This document shows, one piece after another, positions 7,921 through 16,106 of a DNA stretch of 57,862 bases. Location of the stretch: assembly GCF_027853915.1 (NCBI RefSeq), contig NZ_JAQGLA010000041.1, positions 1 to 57,862 of the forward strand. Reading direction: 5' to 3'. A program made the translations under genes and the position numbers. How positions within the stretch are numbered: the first letter of the stretch is position 1; the number at the start of each line of letters is the position of its first letter. The notes beneath the pieces were generated by a model that saw only the letters and a list, made by a program, of their open reading frames with translations, made no database searches and was not told the DNA's origin. This DNA is from Saccharopolyspora oryzae. Its GTDB lineage: Bacteria > Actinomycetota > Actinomycetes > Mycobacteriales > Pseudonocardiaceae.

Positions 7921-9405
7921 ATGTCGCTGACCGAGCGGATCACCAGCGCGGTGGCCGACCCCGCGACCGATGACGCGTTCGACCCGCTCGCCGAGCTGAC
8001 CGAAGTGCTCGCCGGAGTCGACCTCGACCCGGCGGACGCCGGCGGGCGGATCACCTTCCGCGGCGCCGACCCGGTGGTGCCCAGCACGCTGCGCCTCGGC
8101 GGCGCCGCCAGCATCGCGCTGGCCGCGAAGTCGGTGGCGATGGCCAAGATCTGGCAGCTGCGCGGCGGCCCCGGCCAGGACATCGCGGTGGACCTGCGCC
8201 GCGCCCCGCACCGGCTGTGCCCGTTCTACGACCGCAAGTGGGAACTGCTCAACGGCTATCCCGCGGCCAGCCCGGCCAACGCCAGCAACGCCCTCGGCTT
8301 CGCCTTCTACCGCACGGCGGACGACCGCTGGGTGATGCCGCTCAACCCCTACCCGAAGCTGAAGGTCGCGACCCAGAAGCTGCTCGGCGTGCCCGACGAC
8401 GCCGACGCCGTCGCCAAGGCCATCGCCCAGTGGCGGGCCCGCGACCTGGAGGACGCCGGCGTCGAGGCGGGCGTGGTGATGCCGATGCTGCGCACCCCGG
8501 CCGAGCTGTTCGCCGAACCCCACTACCAGCAGTCCCTGGTCCACCAGCCGCTGGTCGAGATCACCAAGATCGGCGACAGCGAGCCCGAACCGTTCCGGCC
8601 GGGCGGCAGCGCGCCGCTGGACGGCATCCGCGCGCTGGGCATGGGGCACGTGATCGCCGGCGCGGGCGCCGGGCGGGCGTTGGCGCTGCACGGCGCCGAC
8701 GTGCTGAACCTGTGGCGGCCGAACGAACTCGAGCACGACACGACCTACATCACCGCCAACGTCGGCGCGCGATCCTCCACAGTGGATCCGCGCCGGGGCG
8801 GTGGACCGCAGCTGGTCCAGCGGCTGCTCGCCGACGCCGACGTCTTCTACGCCAACCGGCGCCCCGGATACCTGGAGGAGATCGGCCTCTCGCCGGAGCA
8901 GGCCGCGGCGACCCGACCGGGCATCGTCCACGTCACGGCGTCGTTCAACGGCCGCACCGGACCGTGGGCCGGTCGGGTCGGGTTCGACCAGTCCGCCGGC
9001 AGCGTGGTGGGCATGATGAACCTCGAAGGCGACGGCGAAACCCCGCAGCTGCCGCCGATCCTGGTGGTCAACGACTACATCGTGTCCTGGCTGATGGCCC
9101 TCGGCGCCGCACAGGCCCTCATCCGCCGCGCCACCGAAGGCGGCAGCTACCGCGTGCACGTCTCGCTGACCCGCGCCGCGCTGTGGATCTTGAGCATGGG
9201 CGTCTTCGACCGCGACTACGCCCGGTCGATCGCCGGCACCGGCGAGGAGCACGCCTACCTGGACCCGGAGACCTTCACCGCGGACACCCCGCTGGGCCAC
9301 TACCAGGGCGTCACCGACCAGGTCTCGATGAGCGAAACCCCCGGCGACTACCGCCAGGTCCTCGTCCCCCGAGGCTCCTCCCACCCCGAATGGCTCCCCC
9401 GCTGA
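7921..9405 (+). CDS. CaiB/BaiF family (class III) CoA-transferase
   Basis: 494 residues. Class III CoA-transferases move CoA between carboxylic acids through an aspartyl-CoA thioester. LDGIRALGMGHVIAGAGAGR and ALHGADVLNLWRPNE are the typical CaiB N-terminal Rossmann signature (family usually GxRVxDLTxxxAGP...LAxxGADVIKVE), here preceded by an unusually long N-terminal half of about 220 residues that resembles a second, degenerate CoA-transferase domain. VGFDQSAGSVVGMMN and the C-terminal GHYQGVTDQVSMSETPG segment also fit. The ATG follows TGGAGGCACC. It stands alone, so the acyl substrate is unknown. AT-rich palindromes follow the stop. Confidence 0.82.
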   Translation: MSLTERITSAVADPATDDAFDPLAELTEVLAGVDLDPADAGGRITFRGADPVVPSTLRLGGAASIALAAKSVAMAKIWQLRGGPGQDIAVDLRRAPHRLCPFYDRKWELLNGYPAASPANASNALGFAFYRTADDRWVMPLNPYPKLKVATQKLLGVPDDADAVAKAIAQWRARDLEDAGVEAGVVMPMLRTPAELFAEPHYQQSLVHQPLVEITKIGDSEPEPFRPGGSAPLDGIRALGMGHVIAGAGAGRALALHGADVLNLWRPNELEHDTTYITANVGARSSTVDPRRGGGPQLVQRLLADADVFYANRRPGYLEEIGLSPEQAAATRPGIVHVTASFNGRTGPWAGRVGFDQSAGSVVGMMNLEGDGETPQLPPILVVNDYIVSWLMALGAAQALIRRATEGGSYRVHVSLTRAALWILSMGVFDRDYARSIAGTGEEHAYLDPETFTADTPLGHYQGVTDQVSMSETPGDYRQVLVPRGSSHPEWLPR

Positions 9406-9425
9406 TCCCCGTCCCCCGCTCCCGA

Positions 9426-9471
9426 CGCAAATTCAATGGAATTTGGATGTCCAATTTCCATTGAATTTGCG
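9426..9471. repeat. 46-base AT-rich dyad, copy 1 (family A)
   Basis: Two 22-base arms separated by TG; one mismatch between arms. Each arm reads CGCAAATTCAATGGAA then (T/A)TTGGA. The element begins 21 bases after the stop of the CoA-transferase gene. It recurs at 16107-16152 and 37532-37577 with the same arm and loop lengths. Base 19 of the arm is T-A here and C-G in the second copy, a compensatory change. Confidence 0.8.
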
Positions 9472-9510
9472 GAAGTTCTCCACAGGACCCCGGAACCTGT
9501 CCACACCCTT

Positions 9511-9536
9511 CGGCGTGTCGGGCGCCGGACACGCCG
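9511..9536. repeat. GTGTCGGG-type hairpin
   Basis: CGGCGTGTC and GACACGCCG arms around GGGCGCCG. A similar GTGTCGG/CCGACAC hairpin lies at 16069-16085, again between a family A dyad and a family C palindrome. Confidence 0.55.
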
Positions 9537-9542
9537 GGGGAT

Positions 9543-9564
9543 CGCAGTTTCAATTGAAACTGTG
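9543..9564. repeat. TTTCAATTGAAA palindrome, copy 1 (family C)
   Basis: CAGTTTCAATTGAAACTG is a perfect 18-base palindrome (9545-9562) extended by CG and TG on either side. The identical 22 bases occur at 16037-16058, and a perfect 24-base version is at 38819-38842. Very AT-rich for this genome. Confidence 0.8.
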
Positions 9565-9628
9565 GTGCAGGTCCGTTCCGCCACGGGTGGTTCGCCGGGG
9601 TGACGGGGGTGTGTGGGAAGGTTCGGGC

Positions 9629-10426
9629 GTGCGGATCGCGAGCTGGAACGTCAACTCCGTCGGGGCCCGGTTGCCGAAGCTGATCGACTGGCTGGGCACC
9701 GCCGAGCCGGACGTGCTGTGCCTGCAAGAGCTCAAGTGCGCCGAGGACGCGTTCCCCTACGACGAGGTCGGCGAACTGGGCTACGAGGTCGCCGCGCACG
9801 GCACCGGGCGCTGGAACGGGGTCGCGGTGCTGTCCAAGGTCGGCATCGACGACGTGCGCCGCGGACTGCTCGACGAACCCGGCTTCATGGCCGACGGCGC
9901 GATGTTCGAGTCCCAGGAACCGCGGGCGATCGGCGCCACCTGCGGCGGCGTGCGCGTGTGGTCGGTGTACGTGCCCAACGGCCGCGAGGTCGGCCACCCG
10001 CACTACGACTACAAGCTCCGCTGGCTCGACGCGCTGCGCGCCACGGCCGCCGAGGAGCTGGGCGAGCTCCCCTGGACCGTGCTCGGCGACTTCAACATCG
10101 CGCCGACCGACGCCGACGTCTGGGACATCGCCGAGTTCGAGGGCTGCACGCACATCACCGAGGAGGAGCGCAAGGCGCTTACCGCGCTCGGCGAGGTCGG
10201 CCTGACCGAGGTCTACCCGCGCGCCCTGAAGTACGACGTGCCCTTCACCTACTGGGACTACCGGGCGCTGCGCTTCCCCAAGAACCAGGGCATGCGCATC
10301 GACCTGGTCTACGGCAACGAGCAGTTCACCGGAGCGGTCACCGACGCCTACGTCGACCGCGAAGCCCGCAAGGGCAAGGGAACCTCCGACCACACCCCGG
10401 TGGTCGTCGACCTCACCCTCCCCTAA
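9629..10426 (+). CDS. xth: Exodeoxyribonuclease III
   Basis: 265 residues of the exonuclease III/APE1 family: AP endonuclease and 3'-5' exonuclease in base excision repair. Catalytic landmarks are SWNVNS (N7), LQELK (E34), GDFNIAPTD (about 148-156) and the C-terminal SDHTPVVVDL. The start is the GTG at 9629 giving VRIASWNVNS, the usual N-terminus; an in-frame extension to 9443 runs through the palindromic intergenic DNA and is not real. A 182-base structured repeat begins 37 bases after the stop. Confidence 0.93.
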   Translation: MRIASWNVNSVGARLPKLIDWLGTAEPDVLCLQELKCAEDAFPYDEVGELGYEVAAHGTGRWNGVAVLSKVGIDDVRRGLLDEPGFMADGAMFESQEPRAIGATCGGVRVWSVYVPNGREVGHPHYDYKLRWLDALRATAAEELGELPWTVLGDFNIAPTDADVWDIAEFEGCTHITEEERKALTALGEVGLTEVYPRALKYDVPFTYWDYRALRFPKNQGMRIDLVYGNEQFTGAVTDAYVDREARKGKGTSDHTPVVVDLTLP

Positions 10427-10463
10427 CGGGGCGTACGGTCTCAGAGCCCGTCTTCGACGGCTA

Positions 10464-10645
10464 GCTCTTGATCTTCGTCTTTGATTCGCCGCCAGGCGAA
10501 TGGCCCACCCTCGCAACCGGCACCGCCGCGGGTTCTCAGAGGTCGCCTGGCGAGGACAGCCCTTTTGCCGTGTATTGGCATACATAAAAAAGGGATCCCG
10601 CAGCCAGGCGGCGTCTGAGGTTCCGCCACCCGCACCGCCACGCAA
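10464..10645 (+). repeat. 182-base structured repeat element, copy 1 (candidate structured RNA)
   Basis: Nearly identical in layout to 31668-31850. Conserved parts: GCTCTTGATCTT at the left, hairpin ATTCGCC/GGCGAAT (10484-10501), a long stem 10535-10550 with 10604-10619 (15 of 16 pairs), an inner stem CCCTTTT/AAAAGGG (10560-10566 with 10588-10594), a capping hairpin TGTAT/ATACA (10571-10584, loop TGGC), and right end GGTTCCGCCACCCGCACC then CGCCACGCAA. The stems differ from copy 2 by paired changes. Orientation is called plus because the wobble pairs are G-U only when the plus strand is the RNA. Minus-strand frames through it are spurious. No function is known to me. Confidence 0.85.
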
Positions 10646-10666
10646 GGTGGGTCTGGAACACCGCAT

Positions 10667-11167
10667 TCACCTGCGTTCGGGCTCGAACTCGTCGAAGATC
10701 AGCCAGGTGTGGCAGGTGCGGACTCCTGGTAGCGACTGGATGTGGTCGAAGACCAGGTTCCGCAGGGTCACGTTGTCCTCGGTGCGCACGCGCACCACGA
10801 TGTCGAACTCCCCCGCCACCAGCGCCACGTGCTCGACGGAGTCGATCTCGGCGAGGCGGCGGGACACCTCGCGCCAGGTGTCCTGCTCGATGGACAGGCC
10901 GATGAGCGCCGCCGTGCCGAGTCCTGCCTTGGTCGGTTCGACGTGGGCGTGGAAGCCGGTGATCACCCCGCTGCCGATCAGGCGGTCCACCCGGCTGTGC
11001 GCGTTGGTGCGGGAGATGTTGACCTGCTCGGCCAGGGTGCGGATGGACATCCGGCCGTCGCGGACCAGCTCGTCCACGATGCGCGCGTCGATGTCGTCCA
11101 GCGCCGGTGCCGTTCGTCCGGCCCGCCCGCCCCGGACAGCGTTTTCACCGGACGCTTGGTCCACCAT
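10667..11167 (-). CDS. Lrp/AsnC family regulator, probable regulator of the divergent 2-oxoacid dehydrogenase operon
   Basis: 166 residues. After a 24-residue low-complexity N-terminus comes the AsnC HTH (LDDIDARIVDELVRDGRMSI, then ISRTNAHSRVDRLIGSGVI) and a RAM ligand-binding domain (VALVAGEFDIVVRVRTEDNV). Such proteins sense amino acids or branched-chain ligands. The gene is divergent from the E1 alpha gene with about 105 bases between, the arrangement of bkdR and the bkd operon in pseudomonads and actinomycetes, so control of that operon is inferred. The ATG at 11167 follows AGGAG. Confidence 0.88.
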   Translation of the reverse strand: MVDQASGENAVRGGRAGRTAPALDDIDARIVDELVRDGRMSIRTLAEQVNISRTNAHSRVDRLIGSGVITGFHAHVEPTKAGLGTAALIGLSIEQDTWREVSRRLAEIDSVEHVALVAGEFDIVVRVRTEDNVTLRNLVFDHIQSLPGVRTCHTWLIFDEFEPERR

Positions 11168-11272
11168 GACGTACTCCTGAAGCCGTTCGTTGCGAGTTCT
11201 CGCCGATGACTTGTATCACATGGCTCGGCTGGCCGACTATCTCAAGCCAGTCGTCCAATGGAGGTGTCGGCC

Positions 11273-12325
11273 GTGGAATGGCTTCCGTCGAGCAGTCCGG
11301 TGGGGATGCTGGACCAGCCCGATCCGAACTACCCGGTGCCGGAGCCGTCCCGGCTGCTGGCCACGTACCGGGCGATGGTCGTGGGCCGCAGGTTCGACGC
11401 CCAGGCCACCACGCTCACCAAGCAGGGCCGTCTCGCGGTGTACCCGTCCTCGCGCGGCCAGGAGGCCTGCCAGGTCGGCGCTGCGCTGAGCATCGGCGCG
11501 CAGGACTGGCTGTTCCCGACCTACCGGGACTCGGTGTCGCTGGTGACCCGCGGCCTCGACCCGGTCGAGGTGCTCACGCTGCTGCGCGGTGACTGGCACT
11601 GCGGCTACGACGTGCCGAGCACCCGCACCGCGCCGCAGTGCACCCCGCTGGCCACCCAGACCCTGCACGCGGTCGGCTTGGCGCACGGGGAGGCCCGCAA
11701 GGGCCGCGACACCGTTGCGCTGGCGCTGATCGGCGACGGCGCGACCAGCGAGGGCGACTTCCACGAGGCGCTCAACTTCGCCGCCGTGTTCAAAGCCCCG
11801 GTGGTGTTCCTGGTGCAGAACAACGGCTATGCGATCAGCGTGCCGCTGGCCAAGCAGTCGGTCGCGCCTTCCTTGGCGCACAAGGGGATCGGCTACGGCG
11901 TCCGCAGCGAGCAGGTGGACGGCAACGACGCGGCGGCCGTGCTGTCAGTGCTGGACACCGCCGTAGCGCACGCCCGCTCCGGCGGCGGGCCGTTCCTGGT
12001 CGAGGCGCACACCTACCGCATGGAGGCGCACACCAACGCCGATGACGCCGGGCGCTACCGCGACGCGGCCGAGGTCGAGCAGTGGCAGCAGCGGGACCCG
12101 ATCGACCGGCTCGAGCGCCACCTGCGCGAGGGCGGGCACCTCGACGACGCAGCCGTCGAGCGGATCGCCGCGGAGGCCGAGGAGTTCGCCGCCCAGGTCC
12201 GCAGCCGGATGCAGGTCGAGCCGACCGCGGATCCGGAGGACCTCTTCCGCCACGTCTACGCCGAACCGACCCCGCAGCTGCAGGAGCAGCTCGCCCAGCT
12301 CCGAGCCGAACAGGAGGCGCAGTGA
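11273..12325 (+). CDS. Branched-chain 2-oxoacid dehydrogenase E1 component, alpha subunit
   Basis: 350 residues from the GTG at 11273, which lies seven bases after GGAGGT; the in-frame ATG at 11258 would be inside or ahead of that ribosome site and is less likely. Thiamine diphosphate binding motif GDGATSEGDFHEALNFA (about 154-170) ends in the usual NN region (VQNNGYAISVP). HTYRMEAHTNADDAGRYR is the phosphorylation-loop region of E1 alpha. The complex decarboxylates 2-oxoacids from valine, leucine and isoleucine and feeds acyl-CoA starters to fatty acid and polyketide synthesis. Branched-chain rather than pyruvate specificity is inferred from two-subunit E1 and the Lrp neighbour. Confidence 0.88.
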   Translation: MEWLPSSSPVGMLDQPDPNYPVPEPSRLLATYRAMVVGRRFDAQATTLTKQGRLAVYPSSRGQEACQVGAALSIGAQDWLFPTYRDSVSLVTRGLDPVEVLTLLRGDWHCGYDVPSTRTAPQCTPLATQTLHAVGLAHGEARKGRDTVALALIGDGATSEGDFHEALNFAAVFKAPVVFLVQNNGYAISVPLAKQSVAPSLAHKGIGYGVRSEQVDGNDAAAVLSVLDTAVAHARSGGGPFLVEAHTYRMEAHTNADDAGRYRDAAEVEQWQQRDPIDRLERHLREGGHLDDAAVERIAAEAEEFAAQVRSRMQVEPTADPEDLFRHVYAEPTPQLQEQLAQLRAEQEAQ

Positions 12326-13344
12326 TGGCACCGACCAGCATGGCGCAGGCGCTGAACGCGGCGCTGCGCGACGCCATCGCCGAGGACGACGACGTGGTGG
12401 TCTTCGGCGAGGACGTCGGCAAGCTCGGCGGGGTCTTCCGGATCACCGACGGCGTGCAGGACGCCTTCGGCGAGGACCGCTGCTTCGACACCCCGCTGGC
12501 CGAGTCCGGCATCGTCGGGTTCGCGGTGGGCATGGCCATGGCCGGGTTCCGCCCGGTGGTGGAGATGCAGTTCGACGCCTTCGCCTTCCCGGCGTTCGAG
12601 CAGGTCGTCTCGCACGTGGCGAAGATGCGGAACCGGACGCGCGGGGCGGTCGCGCTGCCGATCGTGATCCGGGTTCCGTTCGCGGGCGGCATCGGCGGCG
12701 TGGAGCACCACTGCGACTCCAGCGAGGCCTACTACGCGCACACCCCCGGCCTGAAGGTGGTCGCCCCGGCGACCCCGGCGGACGCGTACTCGCTGCTGCG
12801 CGAGGCGATCGCCGATCCGGATCCGGTGGTGTTCCTGGAGCCGAAGAAGCTCTACTGGTCCAAGGAGGACGTCGAGCTGCCGGTCGAGACCGAGCCGCTC
12901 GGGCGTGCCGTGATCCGCCGACCGGGCCGGGACGCCACGCTGATCGCCTACGGCCCCGGCGTCCCGCTGGCGATGGAGTCCGCGGAAGCCGCCGCCGAGG
13001 AGGGCTGGGACGTCCAGGTGGTCGACGTGCGCAGCCTGGTGCCGTTCGACGACGAAACGGTCGCCGCCGCGGTGCGCGAGACCGGGCGCTGCGTGGTCGT
13101 GCAGGAAGCGCAGGGATTCGCCGGCGTGGCCGCGGAGATCGCGGCCCGGGTGCAGGAGCGCTGCTTCCACTCGTTGGCCGCGCCGGTGCTGCGCGTATCC
13201 GGTTTCGACATCCCGTACCCGCCGCCGAAGCTCGAGCACAGCCACCTGCCGAACGTCGACCGGGTGCTGGACGCGCTCGCGCGGCTGCAGTGGGACGACC
13301 AGCCCGACGCGAAGTGGCTCGAACTGCAGGAGGGAGCGGCGTGA
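12325..13344 (+). CDS. Branched-chain 2-oxoacid dehydrogenase E1 component, beta subunit
   Basis: 339 residues. Transketolase pyrimidine-binding and C-terminal domains: MAQALNAALRDAIAEDDDVV, FGEDVGKLGGVFRIT (the glutamate activates the thiamine aminopyrimidine), TPLAESGIVGFAVGMAMAG, and GGIGGVEHHCDSSEAYYAHT. The ATG at 12325 shares its first base with the E1 alpha stop (TGATG), and GAGG precedes it, so the subunits are coupled one to one. The gene overlaps the E2 start by four bases. Confidence 0.92.
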   Translation: MAPTSMAQALNAALRDAIAEDDDVVVFGEDVGKLGGVFRITDGVQDAFGEDRCFDTPLAESGIVGFAVGMAMAGFRPVVEMQFDAFAFPAFEQVVSHVAKMRNRTRGAVALPIVIRVPFAGGIGGVEHHCDSSEAYYAHTPGLKVVAPATPADAYSLLREAIADPDPVVFLEPKKLYWSKEDVELPVETEPLGRAVIRRPGRDATLIAYGPGVPLAMESAEAAAEEGWDVQVVDVRSLVPFDDETVAAAVRETGRCVVVQEAQGFAGVAAEIAARVQERCFHSLAAPVLRVSGFDIPYPPPKLEHSHLPNVDRVLDALARLQWDDQPDAKWLELQEGAA

Positions 13345-14690
13345 ACAGCGCAGTGCCGACCCCGCCCAACCGCACCCCAGGGGACCGTGACGCAACCCAG
13401 CCACAGGAAACCTCTGAACGCAAGATCACCCTCGAACGCGACCACCACTGTGAATCGCGGAGGGGCGGAACCGCGTTCACCCTGCCCGACTTGGGCGAGG
13501 GGTTGACCGAGGCGGAGATCGTCCGCTGGCACGTCGCGGTCGGCGACCGGGTGGAAGCCGACCAGGTGGTGGCCGAGGTGGAGACCGCCAAGGCGGTCGT
13601 GGACGTGCCCTGCCCGCACGCCGGTGTCGTCGAGGCGCTGCACGGCGAGCCCGGTGACGTGATCGCGGTGGGGTCCCCGCTGACCACGATCGCCGGCGCG
13701 GACGCCCCGCACGAGCAGCACCGGACCGAGGAGCGGGCCGGATCGGGCAACGTGCTCGTCGGCTACGGGACCGGCGGTGCGAAGCGGCGGCGCCGGAACC
13801 GGATCCGGCCGGTGCACGTGGTGCCGCAGGCCAACGGTGCAGCGCGCAGTGCTGGAGCTCCGCGCGTGCTGTCCCCGATCGTGCGCCGGCTCGCGAAGCA
13901 GCACGCCGTGGATCTGTCCAGTGTGGATGGATCTGGTCCAGGCGGGGTGATCTTGCGCCGCGACGTGGAGGCGGCCCGAGTTCCGGAACCGCCGGTCACC
14001 GAACCCTCTGGCGAAACCCGCGTCCCGCTGCGGGGTTTGCGCGGTGCGGTGGCCGACAAGCTCACCCGCAGCCGCCGGGAGATCCCCGACGCCAGCACGT
14101 GGGTGGACGTCGACGCCACCCTCCTCCTGGAAGCCCGCGACGTGCTCAAGCCGCGCGGCATCGGCCTGCTGGCGCTGCTCGCGCGGTTCTGCGTCGCCGG
14201 GCTGCGCCGGTTCCCGGAGCTCAACGCATCGGTGGACGCCGACCGCAACGAGATCGTCCAGCACAGCCGCATCGGTCTCGGCTTCGCCGCCCAAACCCCG
14301 CGCGGCCTGGTGGTTCCGGTGGTTCGCGACGCGCACGAGATGACCACCGCGCAACTGGCCGAGGCGATCTCCCAGCGCACCGAACAGGCCCGCGAGGGAG
14401 AGCTGGGGCCGAAGCACCTGACCGGAGGCACCTTCACGCTCAACAACTACGGCGTGTTCGGGGTGGACGGCTCGACGCCGATCATCAACCACCCGGAGGC
14501 GGCGATCCTCGGCGTCGGCCGCATCGTCGACAAGCCCTGGGCCTTCCAGGGCGAACTGGCGCTCCGCAAGGTCACCCAGCTGTCCCTGACCTTCGACCAC
14601 CGGGTTTGCGATGGCGGTACGGCCGGGGGTTTCCTCCGCTACCTCGCCGACTGCGTGGAAAATCCCGTCACCGCCCTCGCCGACCTCTGA
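13341..14690 (+). CDS. Branched-chain 2-oxoacid dehydrogenase E2, dihydrolipoyl acyltransferase
   Basis: 449 residues. One lipoyl domain with the lipoylated lysine in VETAKAVVDV (about K84), a peripheral E1/E3-binding domain (VLSPIVRRLAKQHAVDLSSV), then the catalytic domain ending in FDHRVCDGG, whose histidine (about 421) and aspartate are the acyltransferase residues. The GTG start overlaps the E1 beta stop (GTGA). The first 50 or so residues before FTLPDLGEGL are an odd, proline- and charge-rich extension; most homologues begin at the lipoyl domain, but no in-frame start closer to it has a good ribosome site. No E3 gene follows. A strong terminator lies seven bases after the stop. Confidence 0.9.
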   Translation: MNSAVPTPPNRTPGDRDATQPQETSERKITLERDHHCESRRGGTAFTLPDLGEGLTEAEIVRWHVAVGDRVEADQVVAEVETAKAVVDVPCPHAGVVEALHGEPGDVIAVGSPLTTIAGADAPHEQHRTEERAGSGNVLVGYGTGGAKRRRRNRIRPVHVVPQANGAARSAGAPRVLSPIVRRLAKQHAVDLSSVDGSGPGGVILRRDVEAARVPEPPVTEPSGETRVPLRGLRGAVADKLTRSRREIPDASTWVDVDATLLLEARDVLKPRGIGLLALLARFCVAGLRRFPELNASVDADRNEIVQHSRIGLGFAAQTPRGLVVPVVRDAHEMTTAQLAEAISQRTEQAREGELGPKHLTGGTFTLNNYGVFGVDGSTPIINHPEAAILGVGRIVDKPWAFQGELALRKVTQLSLTFDHRVCDGGTAGGFLRYLADCVENPVTALADL

Positions 14691-14696
14691 CCGGCG

Positions 14697-14733
14697 CATC
14701 GCCTCGGAGGTGCCCCACACCTCCGAGGCGATG
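14697..14733 (+). terminator. Terminator of the 2-oxoacid dehydrogenase operon
   Basis: 16-base perfect stem CATCGCCTCGGAGGTG / CACCTCCGAGGCGATG with loop CCCCA, just after the E2 stop. No long T-run, as usual in actinomycetes. Confidence 0.8.
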
Positions 14734-14763
14734 TGCTCCTGACGGGTAGGATGAGCGCAGAAG

Positions 14764-15984
14764 GTGCGAGCGGGACGACCCGTGAGCGAGAACGCGAGCA
14801 GGGACGGCCCAGCAGATTGCGGGCACACGTCTTTGCGGACAGCATCCACCTTCCGGAACGTCATCACCCCCGCCGTGCTCTTCCGGCTCGCGCTGGGCTG
14901 GGGTGCCTTCGTCGCCGTCCTCACCGCTGAGCCGGTCCTGTCGGCACATCTTCCGAGCCCGCTGCTGGTCGGCGTGCTCGTCGGCATCACCGCCGTGATC
15001 ATCGTCTGCGCCTTCGGCGTGGTCGCTGAGGCGGAGCACCTGGCGCACCGCCTCGGCGACCCCTACGGCACGCTCGTGCTGACGCTGTCCATCGTGCTGA
15101 TCGAGGTCGTGCTGATCTCGGCGGTGATGCTCGGCCCCGGGGAGCACCTCACCATCGCGCGCGACTCCGTGATGGCGGTGTTGATCATCCTGAACCTCGT
15201 CATCGGCATCGCCCTGCTCGTCGGCGGCATGCGGCACGGTGCACTCGAGCCCAACCGCACCGGGGTCTCCTCGTACCTGTCCCTGCTCGTGGTGCTCACG
15301 ACCCTCGCCTTCGTCCTGCCCGGCCTCATCGGCTCGGACGGCGCCTACGGCCGCGGGCAGGAGATCCCGATCATCGCGCTGACCGTGCTGCTGTACGCCT
15401 TCTTCCTCCACTTGCAGATGGGAAGGCAGCGGGCGGACTTCCAGGAGGTCTCGCCGCGCCACAGCGTCACCGGAACGTCCGACGCCGTGGAGGTCAGGCG
15501 CCCGCCGATCGCCGAAGTCCTGTCGCAGCACCGCAAGGAGGTGGGCCTGCGGGCTGTCACCCTCGTGATGACCGTTCTTCCCATCGTGCTGCTCTCGCAC
15601 GACATGGCCGCACTGCTCGACGACGGTCTCGATCGCGCCGGCGCTCCCGTCGCGCTGTCGGGCATCCTCATCGCCATGATCGTGTTCCTGCCCGAGACGA
15701 TCACCGCCGTCCGGGCCGCGCACGCCGGTGAGATCCAGCGCGTGAGCAACCTCTGCCACGGCGCGCTGGTGTCGACGGTCGGCCTGACGATCCCCGCAGT
15801 GCTGACCATCGGGCTGCTGACCGGGCAAACCGTCGTGCTCGCCGAGGATCCGACCAACCTGGCGCTGCTGGGCGTCACCCTCCTGCTCTCGGTCACGACG
15901 TTCGCGGGCAAGAAGGTCACCCCGCTTCACGGAGCGGCGCACCTCCTCGTCTTCCTGATCTACGGACTCACCGTCTTCTCGTGA
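14764..15984 (+). CDS. ChaA-like calcium/sodium:proton antiporter
   Basis: 406 residues with about 11 hydrophobic segments in two halves. The cation exchanger repeats are visible as VVAEAEHLAHRLGDPYGTLV followed by LTLSIVLIEVVLI in the first half and IVFLPETITAVRAAHAGEIQ in the second; the acidic residues in these repeats form the ion pathway of CaCA family proteins. Export of Ca2+, Na+ or K+ from the cytoplasm in exchange for protons is the expected role. The start is uncertain: GTG at 14764 or GTG at 14782, with a hydrophilic 38-residue leader before the first membrane segment. Convergent with the next gene, separated by a cluster of palindromes. Confidence 0.87.
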   Translation: MRAGRPVSENASRDGPADCGHTSLRTASTFRNVITPAVLFRLALGWGAFVAVLTAEPVLSAHLPSPLLVGVLVGITAVIIVCAFGVVAEAEHLAHRLGDPYGTLVLTLSIVLIEVVLISAVMLGPGEHLTIARDSVMAVLIILNLVIGIALLVGGMRHGALEPNRTGVSSYLSLLVVLTTLAFVLPGLIGSDGAYGRGQEIPIIALTVLLYAFFLHLQMGRQRADFQEVSPRHSVTGTSDAVEVRRPPIAEVLSQHRKEVGLRAVTLVMTVLPIVLLSHDMAALLDDGLDRAGAPVALSGILIAMIVFLPETITAVRAAHAGEIQRVSNLCHGALVSTVGLTIPAVLTIGLLTGQTVVLAEDPTNLALLGVTLLLSVTTFAGKKVTPLHGAAHLLVFLIYGLTVFS

Positions 15985-16036
15985 CCCCCTAACCCGACCA
16001 GGCCCCCAGAACCCGCGGTCCGCCACGGGTGAAGTC

Positions 16037-16058
16037 CGCAGTTTCAATTGAAACTGTG
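16037..16058. repeat. TTTCAATTGAAA palindrome, copy 2 (family C)
   Basis: Same 22 bases as 9543-9564, centred on CAGTTTCAATTGAAACTG (16039-16056). Lies between convergent genes, 82 bases (centre to centre) from a family A dyad. Confidence 0.8.
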
Positions 16059-16068
16059 CACCACCGGC

Positions 16069-16085
16069 GTGTCGGGCCCCGACAC
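16069..16085. repeat. GTGTCGG/CCGACAC hairpin
   Basis: GTGTCGG, loop GCC, CCGACAC. Counterpart of the hairpin at 9511-9536; a third GTGTCGGG half copy follows at about 16094. Confidence 0.55.
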
Positions 16086-16106
16086 ACCAGGCCGTGTCGG
16101 GATTCC

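Noticed and set aside
9443..9628. In-frame N-terminal extension of exonuclease III
   Set aside because: It passes through palindromes A and C and lacks the family sequence; the GTG at 9629 gives the standard N-terminus.
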